Shown: positions 41,695-51,497 of the stretch, one piece after another | How the letters are laid out: each line of letters begins with the position of its first letter | Numbering within the stretch: the stretch's first letter is position 1 | DNA from: Maricaulis sp965228215 | Lineage (GTDB): Bacteria; Pseudomonadota; Alphaproteobacteria; Caulobacterales; Maricaulaceae | Direction: 5' to 3' | Length of the DNA: 64,000 bases | NCBI GenBank assembly: GCA_965228215.1 | Contig: OZ245800.1 | Location: forward strand, 186,001-250,000 | Translations under genes and position numbers: made by a program | The notes under the pieces: generated by a model | The model's database searches: none | The model's input: the letters and a program-made list of their open reading frames with translations, nothing else | What the model was told of the DNA's origin: nothing

Positions 41695-42797
41695 GAGAGA
41701 GCTCCTTGCACCAGGCCCTCGACGGCCTTGGCGAGTGCGTCGGCCGCATCGGGCCGGCCCAGCGTGCGCGCGGCTGCGGCCCGTTCGGCCAGATCCTTCG
41801 GATCCGAAAGACGGGTTTCCAGCAAGTCCGCGAGACGATCGGCGGTAAATTCGGATTCAGGCAGGCTGTCAGCGGCAATCGCCTTGACCAGGCCCTCGAC
41901 ATTGGCGGTCTGGTGATCATCCGCCGCGATGCCCAGCGGGCAGAAAATGGCAGGACGCCCGACGCCGGCGATTTCCGACACCGTGGAGGCGCCGGCCCGG
42001 CCAATCACGAGATGCGCAGCCGCGTAGAGCGAACCCACATCCTCGAAGAATGGCTCGCACCGGGCATTCACACCGCAGGCTTGATACATGTCCCTTGCCA
42101 TGGGGAGGGATTCCTCCCGGGTCTGTTGGACGACATCAAGGCGGGAACGCAGCGATTGTGTGAGTTTTGACACCGCTTCCGGCACGGTCTCGGACAGGAG
42201 GCGCGCGCCGAGACTGCCACCGAGGATGAGGAGATTGATCCGGCCCTCCGGTCCGAGCGCTGGATAGCCAGCCTTGCGTGCGTCCAGGATCGGCGCGCGC
42301 AGCGGATTGCCCACCAGGATGTGGCGACGGCGTGCGCCCTTGGGCAGGCGGTCGAGACGTTCGAAACCCGAAGCCACGAAACCGGCCCGGTCGGCGAAGA
42401 GGCGATTGACGCGCCCCAGGACGGCATTCTGTTCGTGAATGGCCGAGGGAATGCCCGCCATCATCGCCGCGGCCAGGGCCGGAAAGGCCGGATAACCGCC
42501 AAACCCGGCCACCACGTCCGGCTTCCACTGCTTGACGATGGCGCGGGCTTCCGCGAGGCCGCGGCTCAGCTCCAGCGCCGCCTTCGCCAGTTTGACCGGG
42601 TTTTTCGTCGACGGGCTGGCGGCATGGATCTCGTCGATCGCGACCGCCGGGAAATCGACTGCGTGTTTCAGTCCGCGCGCATCGGTCACGAGCCGGATCT
42701 GCCAGCCGCGCGCGATCAGCGCCTCGGCGGCGGCGCGCGCAGGAAACATGTGTCCGCCGGTCCCGCCGGCAGCAATCAGGCAGCGTCTGGGTGTCAT
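41691..42797 (-). CDS. murG: Undecaprenyldiphospho-muramoylpentapeptide GlcNAc transferase
   Basis: A 368-residue GT-B glycosyltransferase that converts lipid I to lipid II. Family blocks are AAGGTGGHMFPARAAAEAL, GFGGYPAFPALAAA, HEQNAVLGRVNRLFAD, LGGSLGARLLSETVPEA and the UDP-GlcNAc site VIGRAGASTVSEIAGVGRPA followed by PLGIAADDHQTANV. Both ends overlap neighbours by 4 bases. It acts at the inner face of the inner membrane. Confidence 0.97.
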   Translation of the reverse strand: MTPRRCLIAAGGTGGHMFPARAAAEALIARGWQIRLVTDARGLKHAVDFPAVAIDEIHAASPSTKNPVKLAKAALELSRGLAEARAIVKQWKPDVVAGFGGYPAFPALAAAMMAGIPSAIHEQNAVLGRVNRLFADRAGFVASGFERLDRLPKGARRRHILVGNPLRAPILDARKAGYPALGPEGRINLLILGGSLGARLLSETVPEAVSKLTQSLRSRLDVVQQTREESLPMARDMYQACGVNARCEPFFEDVGSLYAAAHLVIGRAGASTVSEIAGVGRPAIFCPLGIAADDHQTANVEGLVKAIAADSLPESEFTADRLADLLETRLSDPKDLAERAAAARTLGRPDAADALAKAVEGLVQGALS

Positions 42798-43921
42798 GCT
42801 TGGATACTGGTCGAGTAGGCACCCGGGCGGCGCCGGGTGAAAGCCAGCATGAGGCCGGCTCCGAAGGCAAGGGCGAGCATGGAGGATCCGCCATAGGAGA
42901 TGAAGGGCAGAGTCATGCCCTTTGGCGGGATCAGGTTCAAGTTCACGGCGATGTTGACCAGGGCCTGCAGACCCAGCTGCAGGGACAGGCCGGCCACGGC
43001 GAGCTGGGCGAAATGATCATTCAGCCGCATGGCCTGGGTCCAGGCCCGCGAGACCAGGATCGCGAACAATCCGATGATCGAGAGCGAGGCCAGGAGACCG
43101 AATTCCTCGGCGGCGACCGAGAAGATAAAATCCGTATGCGCGTCCGGCAGGACGGCCTTCACCTCGCCCTCCCCCGGTCCGACACCGGCAATCCCGCCGC
43201 GCGAGATCGCCTCGGTCGCCCGGTCGATCTGGTATGTGTCACCACTGGCCGGGTCGAGGAAACGCTGCACCCGGCTGGCGATATGCGGAAAGGTCAGATA
43301 GGCCAGCGCCGAGCCACCGACAGCAACCGCACCCATCACGCTGATCCACAGCCAGGACAGGCCCGCAGCAAACAGCACGCCGCCGAAACACAGGGCGAGC
43401 AGGATGGACTGGCCGAAATCTGGCTGGGCCATCAGGAGGGCGATCGAGATCGCGAACAGACCCAGCGCCACCAGGCGTCCGGGGATGGGCGCACCCTTCT
43501 TTTCCTCGGCAAACAGCCAGGCCGCCGTGACGATCAGGGCGGGTTTGAGGAATTCGGACGGCTGCAGGCCGAAGGAACCGATCCGGATCCAGCGCGTCGC
43601 GCCCTTCACCTCGTGGCCGATGAACAGAATGGCCACCATCAGCACCAGCGAGCCGACCAGGGCGAGCCCGGCCAGGCGCCTTGCCCCCTTGGGACTGAGC
43701 GCGGACAGGCCGATCAGCACGGCCAGGCTCACGCCGGCAAAGGCCGATTGGCGGTAGAGGAAATAGAACGGGTCGTCGATGGAATGGCGTTCGGCCGCCG
43801 GCGGGCTGGATGCGAGAGACAGCATCAGCCCCGTCGCCATCAGCGCGAGGACAACAAAGAGCAGGGTCCGGTCGATACCGCGCCACCAGGCCGTAACGGC
43901 ACGCGGGGCAAACTCGTTCAC
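42794..43921 (-). CDS. ftsW: Septal peptidoglycan glycosyltransferase FtsW
   Basis: A 375-residue SEDS protein with about ten membrane segments. SEDS motifs: DDPFYFLYRQSAFAGVSLAV, KGATRWIRIGSFGLQPSEFL, KPALIVTAAWL, QPDFGQSILLALCFGGVLF and C-terminal IPPKGMTLPFISYGGSSMLA. With FtsI it polymerises lipid II at the septum. It lies between murD and murG, overlapping both by 4 bases. Confidence 0.96.
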   Translation of the reverse strand: MNEFAPRAVTAWWRGIDRTLLFVVLALMATGLMLSLASSPPAAERHSIDDPFYFLYRQSAFAGVSLAVLIGLSALSPKGARRLAGLALVGSLVLMVAILFIGHEVKGATRWIRIGSFGLQPSEFLKPALIVTAAWLFAEEKKGAPIPGRLVALGLFAISIALLMAQPDFGQSILLALCFGGVLFAAGLSWLWISVMGAVAVGGSALAYLTFPHIASRVQRFLDPASGDTYQIDRATEAISRGGIAGVGPGEGEVKAVLPDAHTDFIFSVAAEEFGLLASLSIIGLFAILVSRAWTQAMRLNDHFAQLAVAGLSLQLGLQALVNIAVNLNLIPPKGMTLPFISYGGSSMLALAFGAGLMLAFTRRRPGAYSTSIQA

Positions 43922-45354
43922 GCCACGCTCTCCACATCGCTGCTGTCAGCCGGACGTGAGGACCCCGCCTCGCGCACGAGCTCGCGGAAATGATCGCCGC
44001 GATCCTCGAAACTGGTGAACTGGTCGAAGGATGCCGCGGCCGGAGACAGGAGCACGACCGGGTCGGGCTCGTCCGATGCGCGCGCATCGCGCAGGGCGGC
44101 CGTGATGGCGGTTTTCATGTCACCGCAGAGCTCCGTCGGGATATGACCGCGCAGAACCGCGTCGAAATCCGACTGCGCCTCTCCGATGAAATAGGCCCGG
44201 CTCACCCGGTCTTTCAGCCTCGCCAGCACGCCGATATCCTCGTCCTTGGCCCGGCCGCCCGCAATCCAGAAGACATTGCGATAACTCGACAGGGCCTGCA
44301 TTGCCGCTTCGGCATTTGTGGCCTTGCTGTCATTGACAAATCGTATGCCGTCGATCGTTCCGACCTCTTCCTGCCGGTGCGCCAGGCCAGGAAAGCTGAG
44401 CATGGCCTCGCCGGCTGCCCGTCCGCTGACACCCAGTGCGCGCACGGCCGCCAGGGCCGCAGCGGCGTTCTGGGCATTGTGGCGGCCCGGCAGGGCGCGG
44501 GCCTGGGAAAGCTCGGCGACAGGCCGCGAGGCACCGTCCAGCGCATCGTAGAGCCGGTCACCCAAGGCATAGACACCGCGCGCGAATACCCGGCCTGCGG
44601 CGATCGGGATGACCTGGTCATCGCGGCGCTGGGCACGCAGGCGCGAATAGAGTGCCGAGGTCTCCTCGTCATCGATACCGATCACTGCCGTGCCGTCCGG
44701 CGCCTGCATCTTGAACAGGCGCTGCTTGGCGCGGAAATAACCGTCAAACCCGCCATGCCGGTCCAGATGGTCCGGCGATATATTGAGCAGGACCGCAACA
44801 TCGCAGGCGAGCGAATGGGTCAGGTCGATCTGGTAGGAGGACAATTCCAGCACGTAGACGGATCCCGGCCGCGGCGGTTCCAGCGACAGGACGGCATCGC
44901 CGATATTGCCGCCGACGCGCACATTGCGCCCGGTCGCCTTCAGGATATGGCCGATCAGCGCCGTCGTGGTGGATTTGCCATTGGTACCCGTGATGCCGAT
45001 GATTTTCGGGCGCCGCTTCTCCGGCAGCGCATTCACCGCCATGGCAAACAGTTCGATATCGCCGATGACCGGCGCGTCGACCGCACGGGCAAGCTCGACG
45101 ACATGGTGGGGCTGCGGATGGGTAAGCGGGATGCCGGGCGACAGGACCAGAGCCGCGATGTCTCCCCAGTCACGCCGGTTGAGGTCATCGAGTTCAAGCC
45201 CTGCGGCTTCTGCCTGTTCGCGCGAAGCGGCCGAGTCATCCCAGCAGGAGACCTGGCTGCCGCCGGCGATCAGGGCCTGGGCTGTGGCTATGCCTGTACG
45301 CCCCAATCCGAAGACGGCCACACGTCGGCCTTCATATGCATGGATCGGGATCAT
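43918..45354 (-). CDS. murD: UDP-N-acetylmuramoyl-L-alanine--D-glutamate ligase
   Basis: A 478-residue Mur ligase. N-terminal Rossmann RRVAVFGLGRTGIATAQALI, ATP loop GTNGKSTTT (123-131), LELSSYQIDLTHSLACDVAV, NISPDHLDRHGGFDGYFRAK, GRHNAQNAAAALAAVRALG and VNDSKATNAEAAMQAL are all diagnostic. It adds D-Glu to UDP-MurNAc-L-Ala. Twelve bases separate it from mraY. Confidence 0.97.
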   Translation of the reverse strand: MIPIHAYEGRRVAVFGLGRTGIATAQALIAGGSQVSCWDDSAASREQAEAAGLELDDLNRRDWGDIAALVLSPGIPLTHPQPHHVVELARAVDAPVIGDIELFAMAVNALPEKRRPKIIGITGTNGKSTTTALIGHILKATGRNVRVGGNIGDAVLSLEPPRPGSVYVLELSSYQIDLTHSLACDVAVLLNISPDHLDRHGGFDGYFRAKQRLFKMQAPDGTAVIGIDDEETSALYSRLRAQRRDDQVIPIAAGRVFARGVYALGDRLYDALDGASRPVAELSQARALPGRHNAQNAAAALAAVRALGVSGRAAGEAMLSFPGLAHRQEEVGTIDGIRFVNDSKATNAEAAMQALSSYRNVFWIAGGRAKDEDIGVLARLKDRVSRAYFIGEAQSDFDAVLRGHIPTELCGDMKTAITAALRDARASDEPDPVVLLSPAAASFDQFTSFEDRGDHFRELVREAGSSRPADSSDVESVA

Positions 45355-45366
45355 GAAGCCGCAAGT

Positions 45367-46470
45367 CTACCTCAATTTGAGCGTGGCGAGTCCAATTAAT
45401 GCGAGCACGACCGCGATAATCCAGAAGCGGATCACGATGGTCGGCTCGGCCCAGCCCATCTTCTCGAAATGGTGGTGGATCGGCGCCATGCGGAAGACGC
45501 GTTTGCCGGTCAGTTTGAAACTGGCGACCTGCACCATGACCGAGACGAGTTCCAGCACGAAGAGACCGCCCACGATGGCCAGCACGATCTCGTGTTTCAC
45601 GGCCACGGCAATGGCGCCCAGGGCACCGCCCAGGGACAGGGAACCGGTATCGCCCATGAAGACCATGGCCGGCGGCGCATTCCACCACAGGAAGCCGAGA
45701 CCGGCGCCCAGCAGCGCGCCGCAGAAGACCAGGAGTTCACCCGTGCCCGGCGTGTAGTGGACCTGCAGGTATTCGGCGAAATTCACATTACCGACGAGAT
45801 AGGCGATCGCGCCGAATGTCGCCGCGGCGATCATCACAGGCACGATGGCCAGCCCGTCCAGCCCGTCGGTCATGTTCACGGCATTGCCGGCACCCACGAT
45901 CACGATACAGCCGAACACGTAGAAGAGTGGGCCGATATTGATCAGGAGGTCCTTGAAGAAGGGGAAGGCGATCGAGGTTTCCAGGCCGGCTTCCATACCC
46001 GTCGTCCGAGCCAGGGCCGTGGCCCAGAACACCGCCACGAAAGCGATGATGAATTCGAACAGGAGTTTGAACCGGCCGCTGAAACCGGCCGTGCTTTGCT
46101 GCGTCACCTTGAGATAATCGTCGACGAAACCGATCAGGCCGAAACCGGCGGTCACGAAGATGACGATCCAGACGTATTGATTGGTCAGGTCGGCCCACAG
46201 GAGCGTACCGATCATGACCCCGAGCAGGATCAGGAAACCGCCCATCGTCGGCGTGCCGGCCTTCTCGACGACATGGCGTTCGATCCCCTCTTCGCGGATC
46301 GGCTGTCCCTTGCCCTGTTTGCGGCGCAGCCAGCCGATCAGCGGCTGGCCGAAGATGAAGGCGATCAGCATCGCCGTCATCACGGCGCCGCCGGTACGGA
46401 AAGTGATGTAGCGGAAGAGATTGGCGATCTGGAAGTCATCCGCCAGAGGCGCGAACAGTAGATACAACAT
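45367..46470 (-). CDS. mraY: Phospho-N-acetylmuramoyl-pentapeptide-transferase
   Basis: A 367-residue polytopic membrane enzyme that forms lipid I. Conserved blocks: GTPTMGGFLILLGVMIGTLL, FGLIGFVDDYLKVTQQSTAG (the Asp-Asp of the active site), GNAVNMTDGLDGLAIVPVMI, GFLWWNAPPAMVFMGDTGSL, and the C-terminal HHHFEKMGWAEPTIVIRFWI. About ten spans. It follows murF by 6 bases. Confidence 0.97.
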   Translation of the reverse strand: MLYLLFAPLADDFQIANLFRYITFRTGGAVMTAMLIAFIFGQPLIGWLRRKQGKGQPIREEGIERHVVEKAGTPTMGGFLILLGVMIGTLLWADLTNQYVWIVIFVTAGFGLIGFVDDYLKVTQQSTAGFSGRFKLLFEFIIAFVAVFWATALARTTGMEAGLETSIAFPFFKDLLINIGPLFYVFGCIVIVGAGNAVNMTDGLDGLAIVPVMIAAATFGAIAYLVGNVNFAEYLQVHYTPGTGELLVFCGALLGAGLGFLWWNAPPAMVFMGDTGSLSLGGALGAIAVAVKHEIVLAIVGGLFVLELVSVMVQVASFKLTGKRVFRMAPIHHHFEKMGWAEPTIVIRFWIIAVVLALIGLATLKLR

Positions 46471-46476
46471 GTGCCG

Positions 46477-47913
46477 TCAGGCCTCCGTGAAGTCGAATGC
46501 GGAGCCATCGGCCAGAGATGCGGCAATCTTGTGGAGACCGGACGCGTTTGATCCCTTGACCATAACCACGTCGCCCGGTTTCACGTCTGCCCCGATCTGC
46601 CTGATCCCCTCGCCCGCATTCTGCGCATACCCCGCTTGGAGGTGCGCGGGCAAGGCGTCATGCAGGCTGCGCATCAGCGTTCCGCACGTGTAGACCGCAT
46701 CGATCCCGGCCTCGGCCAGGACATCCGCCAGCTCCGCGTGCAGCCGTTCTGTCTCCGGTCCCAGTTCCAGCATGTCGCCGAGAATGGCGATCCGGCGACC
46801 GCCCGCTTCCGGTTGCGCAGACGCCAGCGATGAGATCGCGGCGCGCATGGAAAGCGGATTGGCGTTGTAGGCGTCATCCAGCAGGGTGAAGGCCCCGCCG
46901 CCCGGCAGCTCGATCCGCACGGCCTGGCCGCGACCGCGTTCGGCGTCAATTTCGCCGAGCGCCCCGGCGACATCGCGGGCATCCAGGCCGGACGCCGCGC
47001 AGGCCGCAAAGATCGCTCCGACATTCCAGGCCCAGTGATCACCGCTGGCCTTCATCGCGAACCGGGTACGCACACCCATGACATCGACCTCGCCGCGCGA
47101 ACCATCGATCCCGGTCTCGAATTCGGTCACCCGGATGGCGGCTGCGTTCTCGATACCGAAATCGAGCAGGAAGGCCGCGCATGATTTCTTCGCGTGCGAA
47201 GCGATGCGCTCGCCAAGCGGGTCATCTGCCGGGTAGATGGCCACGCCATCCTCGATCAGACCCTCGAAAATCTCCGACTTGGCATCGGCGATTGCCTCGA
47301 TCGAGCCCAGCTGTTCCAGGTGGGCAGGGCCGATGCGTGTGATCAGACCCACATGCGGTCGGACCAGGGCCGATAATTCGCGGATCTCGCCGGCATGATT
47401 CATGCCCATCTCGAACACGGCGCGCTCGGTATCACGCGGCATGCGTGCCAGCGTCAGCGGCACGCCCCAGTGATTATTGTAGGATTTCACGCTCCAGTGG
47501 GCTCGGCCCATCTGGCGCATGACCGCGGCCAGGGCTTCCTTGACGGAGGTCTTGCCGACACTGCCCGTCACGGCGATGCGAACGGCGTCGCAGCGCTCGC
47601 GGGCGGCGATGCCCAGCTTGCGCAGGGCGTCGAGCACATCATCGGCCAGTACAGCTGGTCCGGGACCGGCATCGGGCCGGCTCACCAGCGAGGCCGCAGC
47701 CCCGCGCGCCATGGCGTCGCCGACGAAGTCATGGCCGTCACGGATATCCTTCAGGGCCACGAATAGATCACCCGGCATAATGCTGCGCGTATCGATCGAC
47801 ACGCCATTGGCCTGCCAATCATCCCCGCGCAGCAGATCGGCACCGATGGCCTCTCCGGCCTCGCGGGCCGTCCAGAGTGGTGAGTTGGAACTGCCAGCGT
47901 TCGGGTCAGGCAT
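46477..47913 (-). CDS. murF: UDP-MurNAc-tripeptide--D-Ala-D-Ala ligase
   Basis: A 478-residue Mur ligase that adds D-Ala-D-Ala. ATP loop VTGSVGKTSVKEAL (116-129), FEMGMNHAGEIRELSALVRP, ITRIGPAHLEQLGSIEAIAD, DDAYNANPLSMRAAISSLA and AILGDMLELG mark the family. The ATG at 47913 overlaps the murE stop by 8 bases; the longer open frame inside murE is rejected. Product D-Ala-D-Ala comes from ddl in the same cluster. Confidence 0.96.
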   Translation of the reverse strand: MPDPNAGSSNSPLWTAREAGEAIGADLLRGDDWQANGVSIDTRSIMPGDLFVALKDIRDGHDFVGDAMARGAAASLVSRPDAGPGPAVLADDVLDALRKLGIAARERCDAVRIAVTGSVGKTSVKEALAAVMRQMGRAHWSVKSYNNHWGVPLTLARMPRDTERAVFEMGMNHAGEIRELSALVRPHVGLITRIGPAHLEQLGSIEAIADAKSEIFEGLIEDGVAIYPADDPLGERIASHAKKSCAAFLLDFGIENAAAIRVTEFETGIDGSRGEVDVMGVRTRFAMKASGDHWAWNVGAIFAACAASGLDARDVAGALGEIDAERGRGQAVRIELPGGGAFTLLDDAYNANPLSMRAAISSLASAQPEAGGRRIAILGDMLELGPETERLHAELADVLAEAGIDAVYTCGTLMRSLHDALPAHLQAGYAQNAGEGIRQIGADVKPGDVVMVKGSNASGLHKIAASLADGSAFDFTEA

Positions 47914-49360
47914 CGGCCGCCTCCCGTGCCGCGAGCGCCTTGCGGCCCTCCTCGCGATCATCAAACGGATGCACGACACCCCCGATGGTCTGGCCGGTCT
48001 CATGCCCCTTGCCCGCGATGAGCAGGCAATCACCCGGCTCCAGCAGGTCCACGGCAAAACGGATAGCGTCCGCCCGGTTCGCGATCTCGCGCGCCCGGGG
48101 ACAGCCCTTCATCACCGCCGCCCGGATTGCCGCGGGGTCTTCAGAACGGGGATTATCGTCGGTCACGATAACCAGATCCGCCTGGTTTGCGGCAATGACA
48201 CCCATTTTCGAGCGTTTCGACGCGTCGCGATCACCGCCGCACCCGAAGACGACGATGACGCGTCCCCGCGTGTGCGGACGCGCAGCCCGGAGCAATTTGT
48301 CCAGACCGTCCGGCGTGTGGGCATAGTCGACAAGCACCGGAGCCTGGTCGGCAGTCTCGCCGACTTTCTCGAGCCGCCCCGGAACGCCCTGCAGCTGGCC
48401 GAGTGCCGGCAGAACATCCCCGATCGTCATGCCACCGGTAATCGCGAGAGCCGCCGCACCCAGTGCGTTGAGGACCTGGAATTCGCCCACCAGGGGCAGC
48501 GAAAGCTCGTATTCCTCGCCCTGCCAGGTAAAGACCACATCCTGGCTGGCGGGACGCGGCGTGACTTCGCGGATCTGCAAATGCTCGCCGCGCCAGCCCA
48601 CCGTGAAAACCTCGAGACCGCGCCGGGCCGCTGCGTCGGCCATCTTGGACCCCCACTCGGAATCCGTATTGATCACGGCCGCTCCGTCCGCCGGCATGCG
48701 TTCAGTGAAGAGCTTTTGTTTGGACGCGAAGTAATCGGCAAAATCGGGATGGTAATCCAGGTGGTCCTGGGTGAGATTCGTGAAACCCGCCACGCTCAGG
48801 CGGACGCCATCCATCCGGCGCTGCTTCAGACCATGGCTCGAGGCTTCCATTGCGAGATGGGTCACACCATCTGCGGCCAGAGCATCGAGCGCGCGATGCA
48901 GGGCCACGGCGTCGGGCGTGGTGTAACCGGTCGTTTCCAGACTGTCGCCGCGGGCTACGCCCAGCGTGCCCAGGCTGGCGCCATCGATACCGGCGCGCAC
49001 CCAGATCTGGCGCAGGAAGTCGACCGTCGAACTCTTGCCATTCGTACCGGTCACCGCAACGACATGCTCCGGCTGCCCCGGATGGAAAATCGCGGCAATT
49101 CGCGCCAGTTCCGCCGCCGGATCGGGATGGGTGATCACCGCAACATCATCGCGGTCAACTGGCTCATCGGTCAGAACAGCAACGGCACCATTGGCCACAG
49201 CCTGGTCGATGAATTCACGGCCATGCACGGTCACACCCGGCAGGGCGGCAAACAGGAAGCCGGGTTTCACAGCCCGGCTGTCCAGCGTCATTCCCCCGAT
49301 ATCGATCTCCGCAATGTCCGCGGTGCATGCTGGCGGATCGAAGAGTTCGGCGAGTTTCAA
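47906..49360 (-). CDS. murE: UDP-MurNAc-L-Ala-D-Glu--meso-diaminopimelate ligase
   Basis: A 484-residue Mur ligase. N-terminal TLDSRAVKPGFLFAALPG, ATP loop GTNGKSSTV (105-113), LAMEASSHGLKQRRMDGV, NLTQDHLDYHPDFADYFASK and VDYAHTPDGLDKLLRA are present. The late DDNPRSEDP has the DNPR motif that selects meso-diaminopimelate over lysine, so the cell wall is of the mDAP type. The ATG overlaps the ftsI stop by 4 bases. Confidence 0.97.
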   Translation of the reverse strand: MKLAELFDPPACTADIAEIDIGGMTLDSRAVKPGFLFAALPGVTVHGREFIDQAVANGAVAVLTDEPVDRDDVAVITHPDPAAELARIAAIFHPGQPEHVVAVTGTNGKSSTVDFLRQIWVRAGIDGASLGTLGVARGDSLETTGYTTPDAVALHRALDALAADGVTHLAMEASSHGLKQRRMDGVRLSVAGFTNLTQDHLDYHPDFADYFASKQKLFTERMPADGAAVINTDSEWGSKMADAAARRGLEVFTVGWRGEHLQIREVTPRPASQDVVFTWQGEEYELSLPLVGEFQVLNALGAAALAITGGMTIGDVLPALGQLQGVPGRLEKVGETADQAPVLVDYAHTPDGLDKLLRAARPHTRGRVIVVFGCGGDRDASKRSKMGVIAANQADLVIVTDDNPRSEDPAAIRAAVMKGCPRAREIANRADAIRFAVDLLEPGDCLLIAGKGHETGQTIGGVVHPFDDREEGRKALAAREAADA

Positions 49361-51117
49361 GGGATTGTCTCCGGCATCAGCGCAGCGCGAACCATGGCGG
49401 CCCGCTCGTCAGAATCATCATCCAGCCGCGCCACGCCCAGAATGGGTCCGATGCGCGCAATGATTTCGCCCGCGGCAGGGGCAGCCGTCCACCCCCCCGT
49501 TGCATATCCATAGGTCGATTCATTGCCCTGCGGCTCGTCCAGGATCACCAGCACGGCGTATTGCGGATCATCGTAAGGAAAGACCGCCGAGAAGGAGGAA
49601 ATAAGGCGGTCGCGATCATATCCGCCGCGGGAAGGCTTCTCGGCCGTCCCGGTCTTGCCGGCCACGCGGAAACCGGGCGCCTCGGCATTGCCGCCGGTAC
49701 CGTCGGTGACATTCTCGCGCATCAGTCGCATCACGTCCCGGGCGGTTTCCTGCGCCATCACCCGCTCGCCGACAATCTGTTCATTCGCTGCGACGGGAAG
49801 CAGGGTCGGCGGCACATAGACACCGTCATTGGCGATGGCCGCAAAGGCCGCGATCGTGGCGATCGGCGACACGGCGATGCCGTGACCGTAGGAAATTGTC
49901 GCCATTTCGGTCGGGCCCCATTGGCGCGGCAGAAGCGGATCCGCGCTCTCGGCCAGTTCGATCGGGGCCCGCTCGAGCAGGCGCAGGCTGGAGAGCAGGC
50001 CGCGCTGGGCCTCGTAGCCGGCTGCCTCAGCGATGCGTGCCGACCCGATATTGGAGGAGTGGGTAAAGACTTCGGCCAGGGTCAGCCAGCGATCCTCGGC
50101 ATGATAGTCGTTGATCGTATGCCCTCCGATACGCAGCGGCTCGCTGGCATCGAACGCCGTATCGAGATCGGCGATCCCCTCTTCGAGCGCCAGGGCGACG
50201 GTGAAGGCCTTGAAGGTCGAGCCCATCTCGTAGACCGACTGGGCCGCCCGGTTGAGACGTTCCGAATTGCTGGCCGAATTGGGCCGGTTGGGATCGTAGT
50301 CAGGCAGCGAGACCATGCCGACGATCTCGCCGGTACGAACATTCATCACGATGCCCGTCGCCGCGTCGGCCTGGAATTCGGCCATCGTCGCGCGCAGGAC
50401 TTCATCGATATGGAATTGCACGCCCATGTCGATGGACAAGGCCACCGGCCGGCCATCGCCGGAGGTCAGGGCGGAATTGAAAGCGCGCTCGGCACCGGCC
50501 AGCCCGTTCAGGTCACGATCGGCATATCCGACAATGTGCGAGGCAAGACGTCCGCGCGGATAGACACGGCGCGGCTCGATCCGGAAACCCAGGCCCGGCA
50601 GGCCCAGCGAAAACACGGCCTGGCGCTGACGCGGGGTCAGATTGCGCTGGATCCACACGAAACGCCGGCGCGAGGACAGGTCGCGCACCACGCGTTCGAC
50701 GTCGATGTCCGGCAGCACGGTCGCGAGATTCTCGGCGGTCTCGACCGGGTCCCAGACGAGGGTCGGGTCGGCGTAGAGAGAATGGGTTTCCAGCGTCGTT
50801 GCCAGGACCTGGCCCGTGCGGTCGAACAAATCACCGCGCACCGTGGCTTCGGCCGTCAGGGCGCCGTCATTGCTTGCGCTTGCCGGCGAGGTGACGGCCA
50901 GTTCGACCGCGCGGACACCGAGAATGGCAAAACCCACCGCCATCACCATGCCGAGGACCCGCAAGCGCGAACGCGCCCCGTCCAGGGCGCGCGTCTCATC
51001 GCTCTCGATCCGCAACAGGCGGGACATGTCCGCCGGCGCAGCTTCCAGGACCGGGGGTGGTCCCAGATTGCGCGCCTCGGAGGAAACACGGCGCCGGAAG
51101 GGCCAGAAACGCTTCAC
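49357..51117 (-). CDS. ftsI: Septal penicillin-binding protein FtsI (PBP3)
   Basis: A 586-residue class B transpeptidase. One membrane span (about 53-74), a dimerisation domain with RGDLFDRTGQVLATTLETHS and HIVGYADRDLNGLAGAERAF, then the penicillin-binding domain: nucleophile Ser300 in GSTFKAF, SSN in FTHSSNIGSARI, and Lys488 in GKTGTAEKPS. It crosslinks septal peptidoglycan with FtsW. GTG start within a GTGA overlap with ftsL. Confidence 0.96.
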   Translation of the reverse strand: MKRFWPFRRRVSSEARNLGPPPVLEAAPADMSRLLRIESDETRALDGARSRLRVLGMVMAVGFAILGVRAVELAVTSPASASNDGALTAEATVRGDLFDRTGQVLATTLETHSLYADPTLVWDPVETAENLATVLPDIDVERVVRDLSSRRRFVWIQRNLTPRQRQAVFSLGLPGLGFRIEPRRVYPRGRLASHIVGYADRDLNGLAGAERAFNSALTSGDGRPVALSIDMGVQFHIDEVLRATMAEFQADAATGIVMNVRTGEIVGMVSLPDYDPNRPNSASNSERLNRAAQSVYEMGSTFKAFTVALALEEGIADLDTAFDASEPLRIGGHTINDYHAEDRWLTLAEVFTHSSNIGSARIAEAAGYEAQRGLLSSLRLLERAPIELAESADPLLPRQWGPTEMATISYGHGIAVSPIATIAAFAAIANDGVYVPPTLLPVAANEQIVGERVMAQETARDVMRLMRENVTDGTGGNAEAPGFRVAGKTGTAEKPSRGGYDRDRLISSFSAVFPYDDPQYAVLVILDEPQGNESTYGYATGGWTAAPAAGEIIARIGPILGVARLDDDSDERAAMVRAALMPETIP

Positions 51118-51497
51118 CGCGGATCGTCTCCCTCGGCCAGGGCCAGGGTCGTGTCATCGCTGCGATTGACCAGAAGCATGTCGCGATCGCGGCGCGGCTC
51201 GTCATCGGCCTCGCCTTCGTCGATCAGGACGGGAAGATCGCTCAGCGCAACTTCGCGCGAAGTATCCAGCGGTTCGAATCCGAGATAGCGGCGCGCCAGT
51301 GCGCGCAGTCGCTCGGGGTCTTCCAGGTGGGCGATCTCGACATTGAGCACATTGGTCTGACGGCGCTCCTCGGCCAGCTGGGCCTGGAGATCGGCGAGAC
51401 GGTCCTGGGAATCCTGCGCTTCGGTCTTGGCGATGTAGAGGGCAACCGCGAGCACAGCGGCAACCACGAAGGCGATTGCGTTGAGCAAGCGGATCAT
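51114..51497 (-). CDS. ftsL: Cell division protein FtsL
   Basis: A 127-residue bitopic protein. A short N-terminus and membrane span (LNAIAFVVAAVLAVALYIAK) lead into a periplasmic coiled coil (SQDRLADLQAQLAEERRQTN) and the region DPERLRALARRYLGFEPLD, typical of alphaproteobacterial FtsL. It forms a complex with FtsQ and FtsB that activates FtsW/FtsI. Both gene ends overlap by 4 bases (rsmH, ftsI). The acidic tail after residue 90 is likely disordered. Confidence 0.88.
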   Translation of the reverse strand: MIRLLNAIAFVVAAVLAVALYIAKTEAQDSQDRLADLQAQLAEERRQTNVLNVEIAHLEDPERLRALARRYLGFEPLDTSREVALSDLPVLIDEGEADDEPRRDRDMLLVNRSDDTTLALAEGDDPR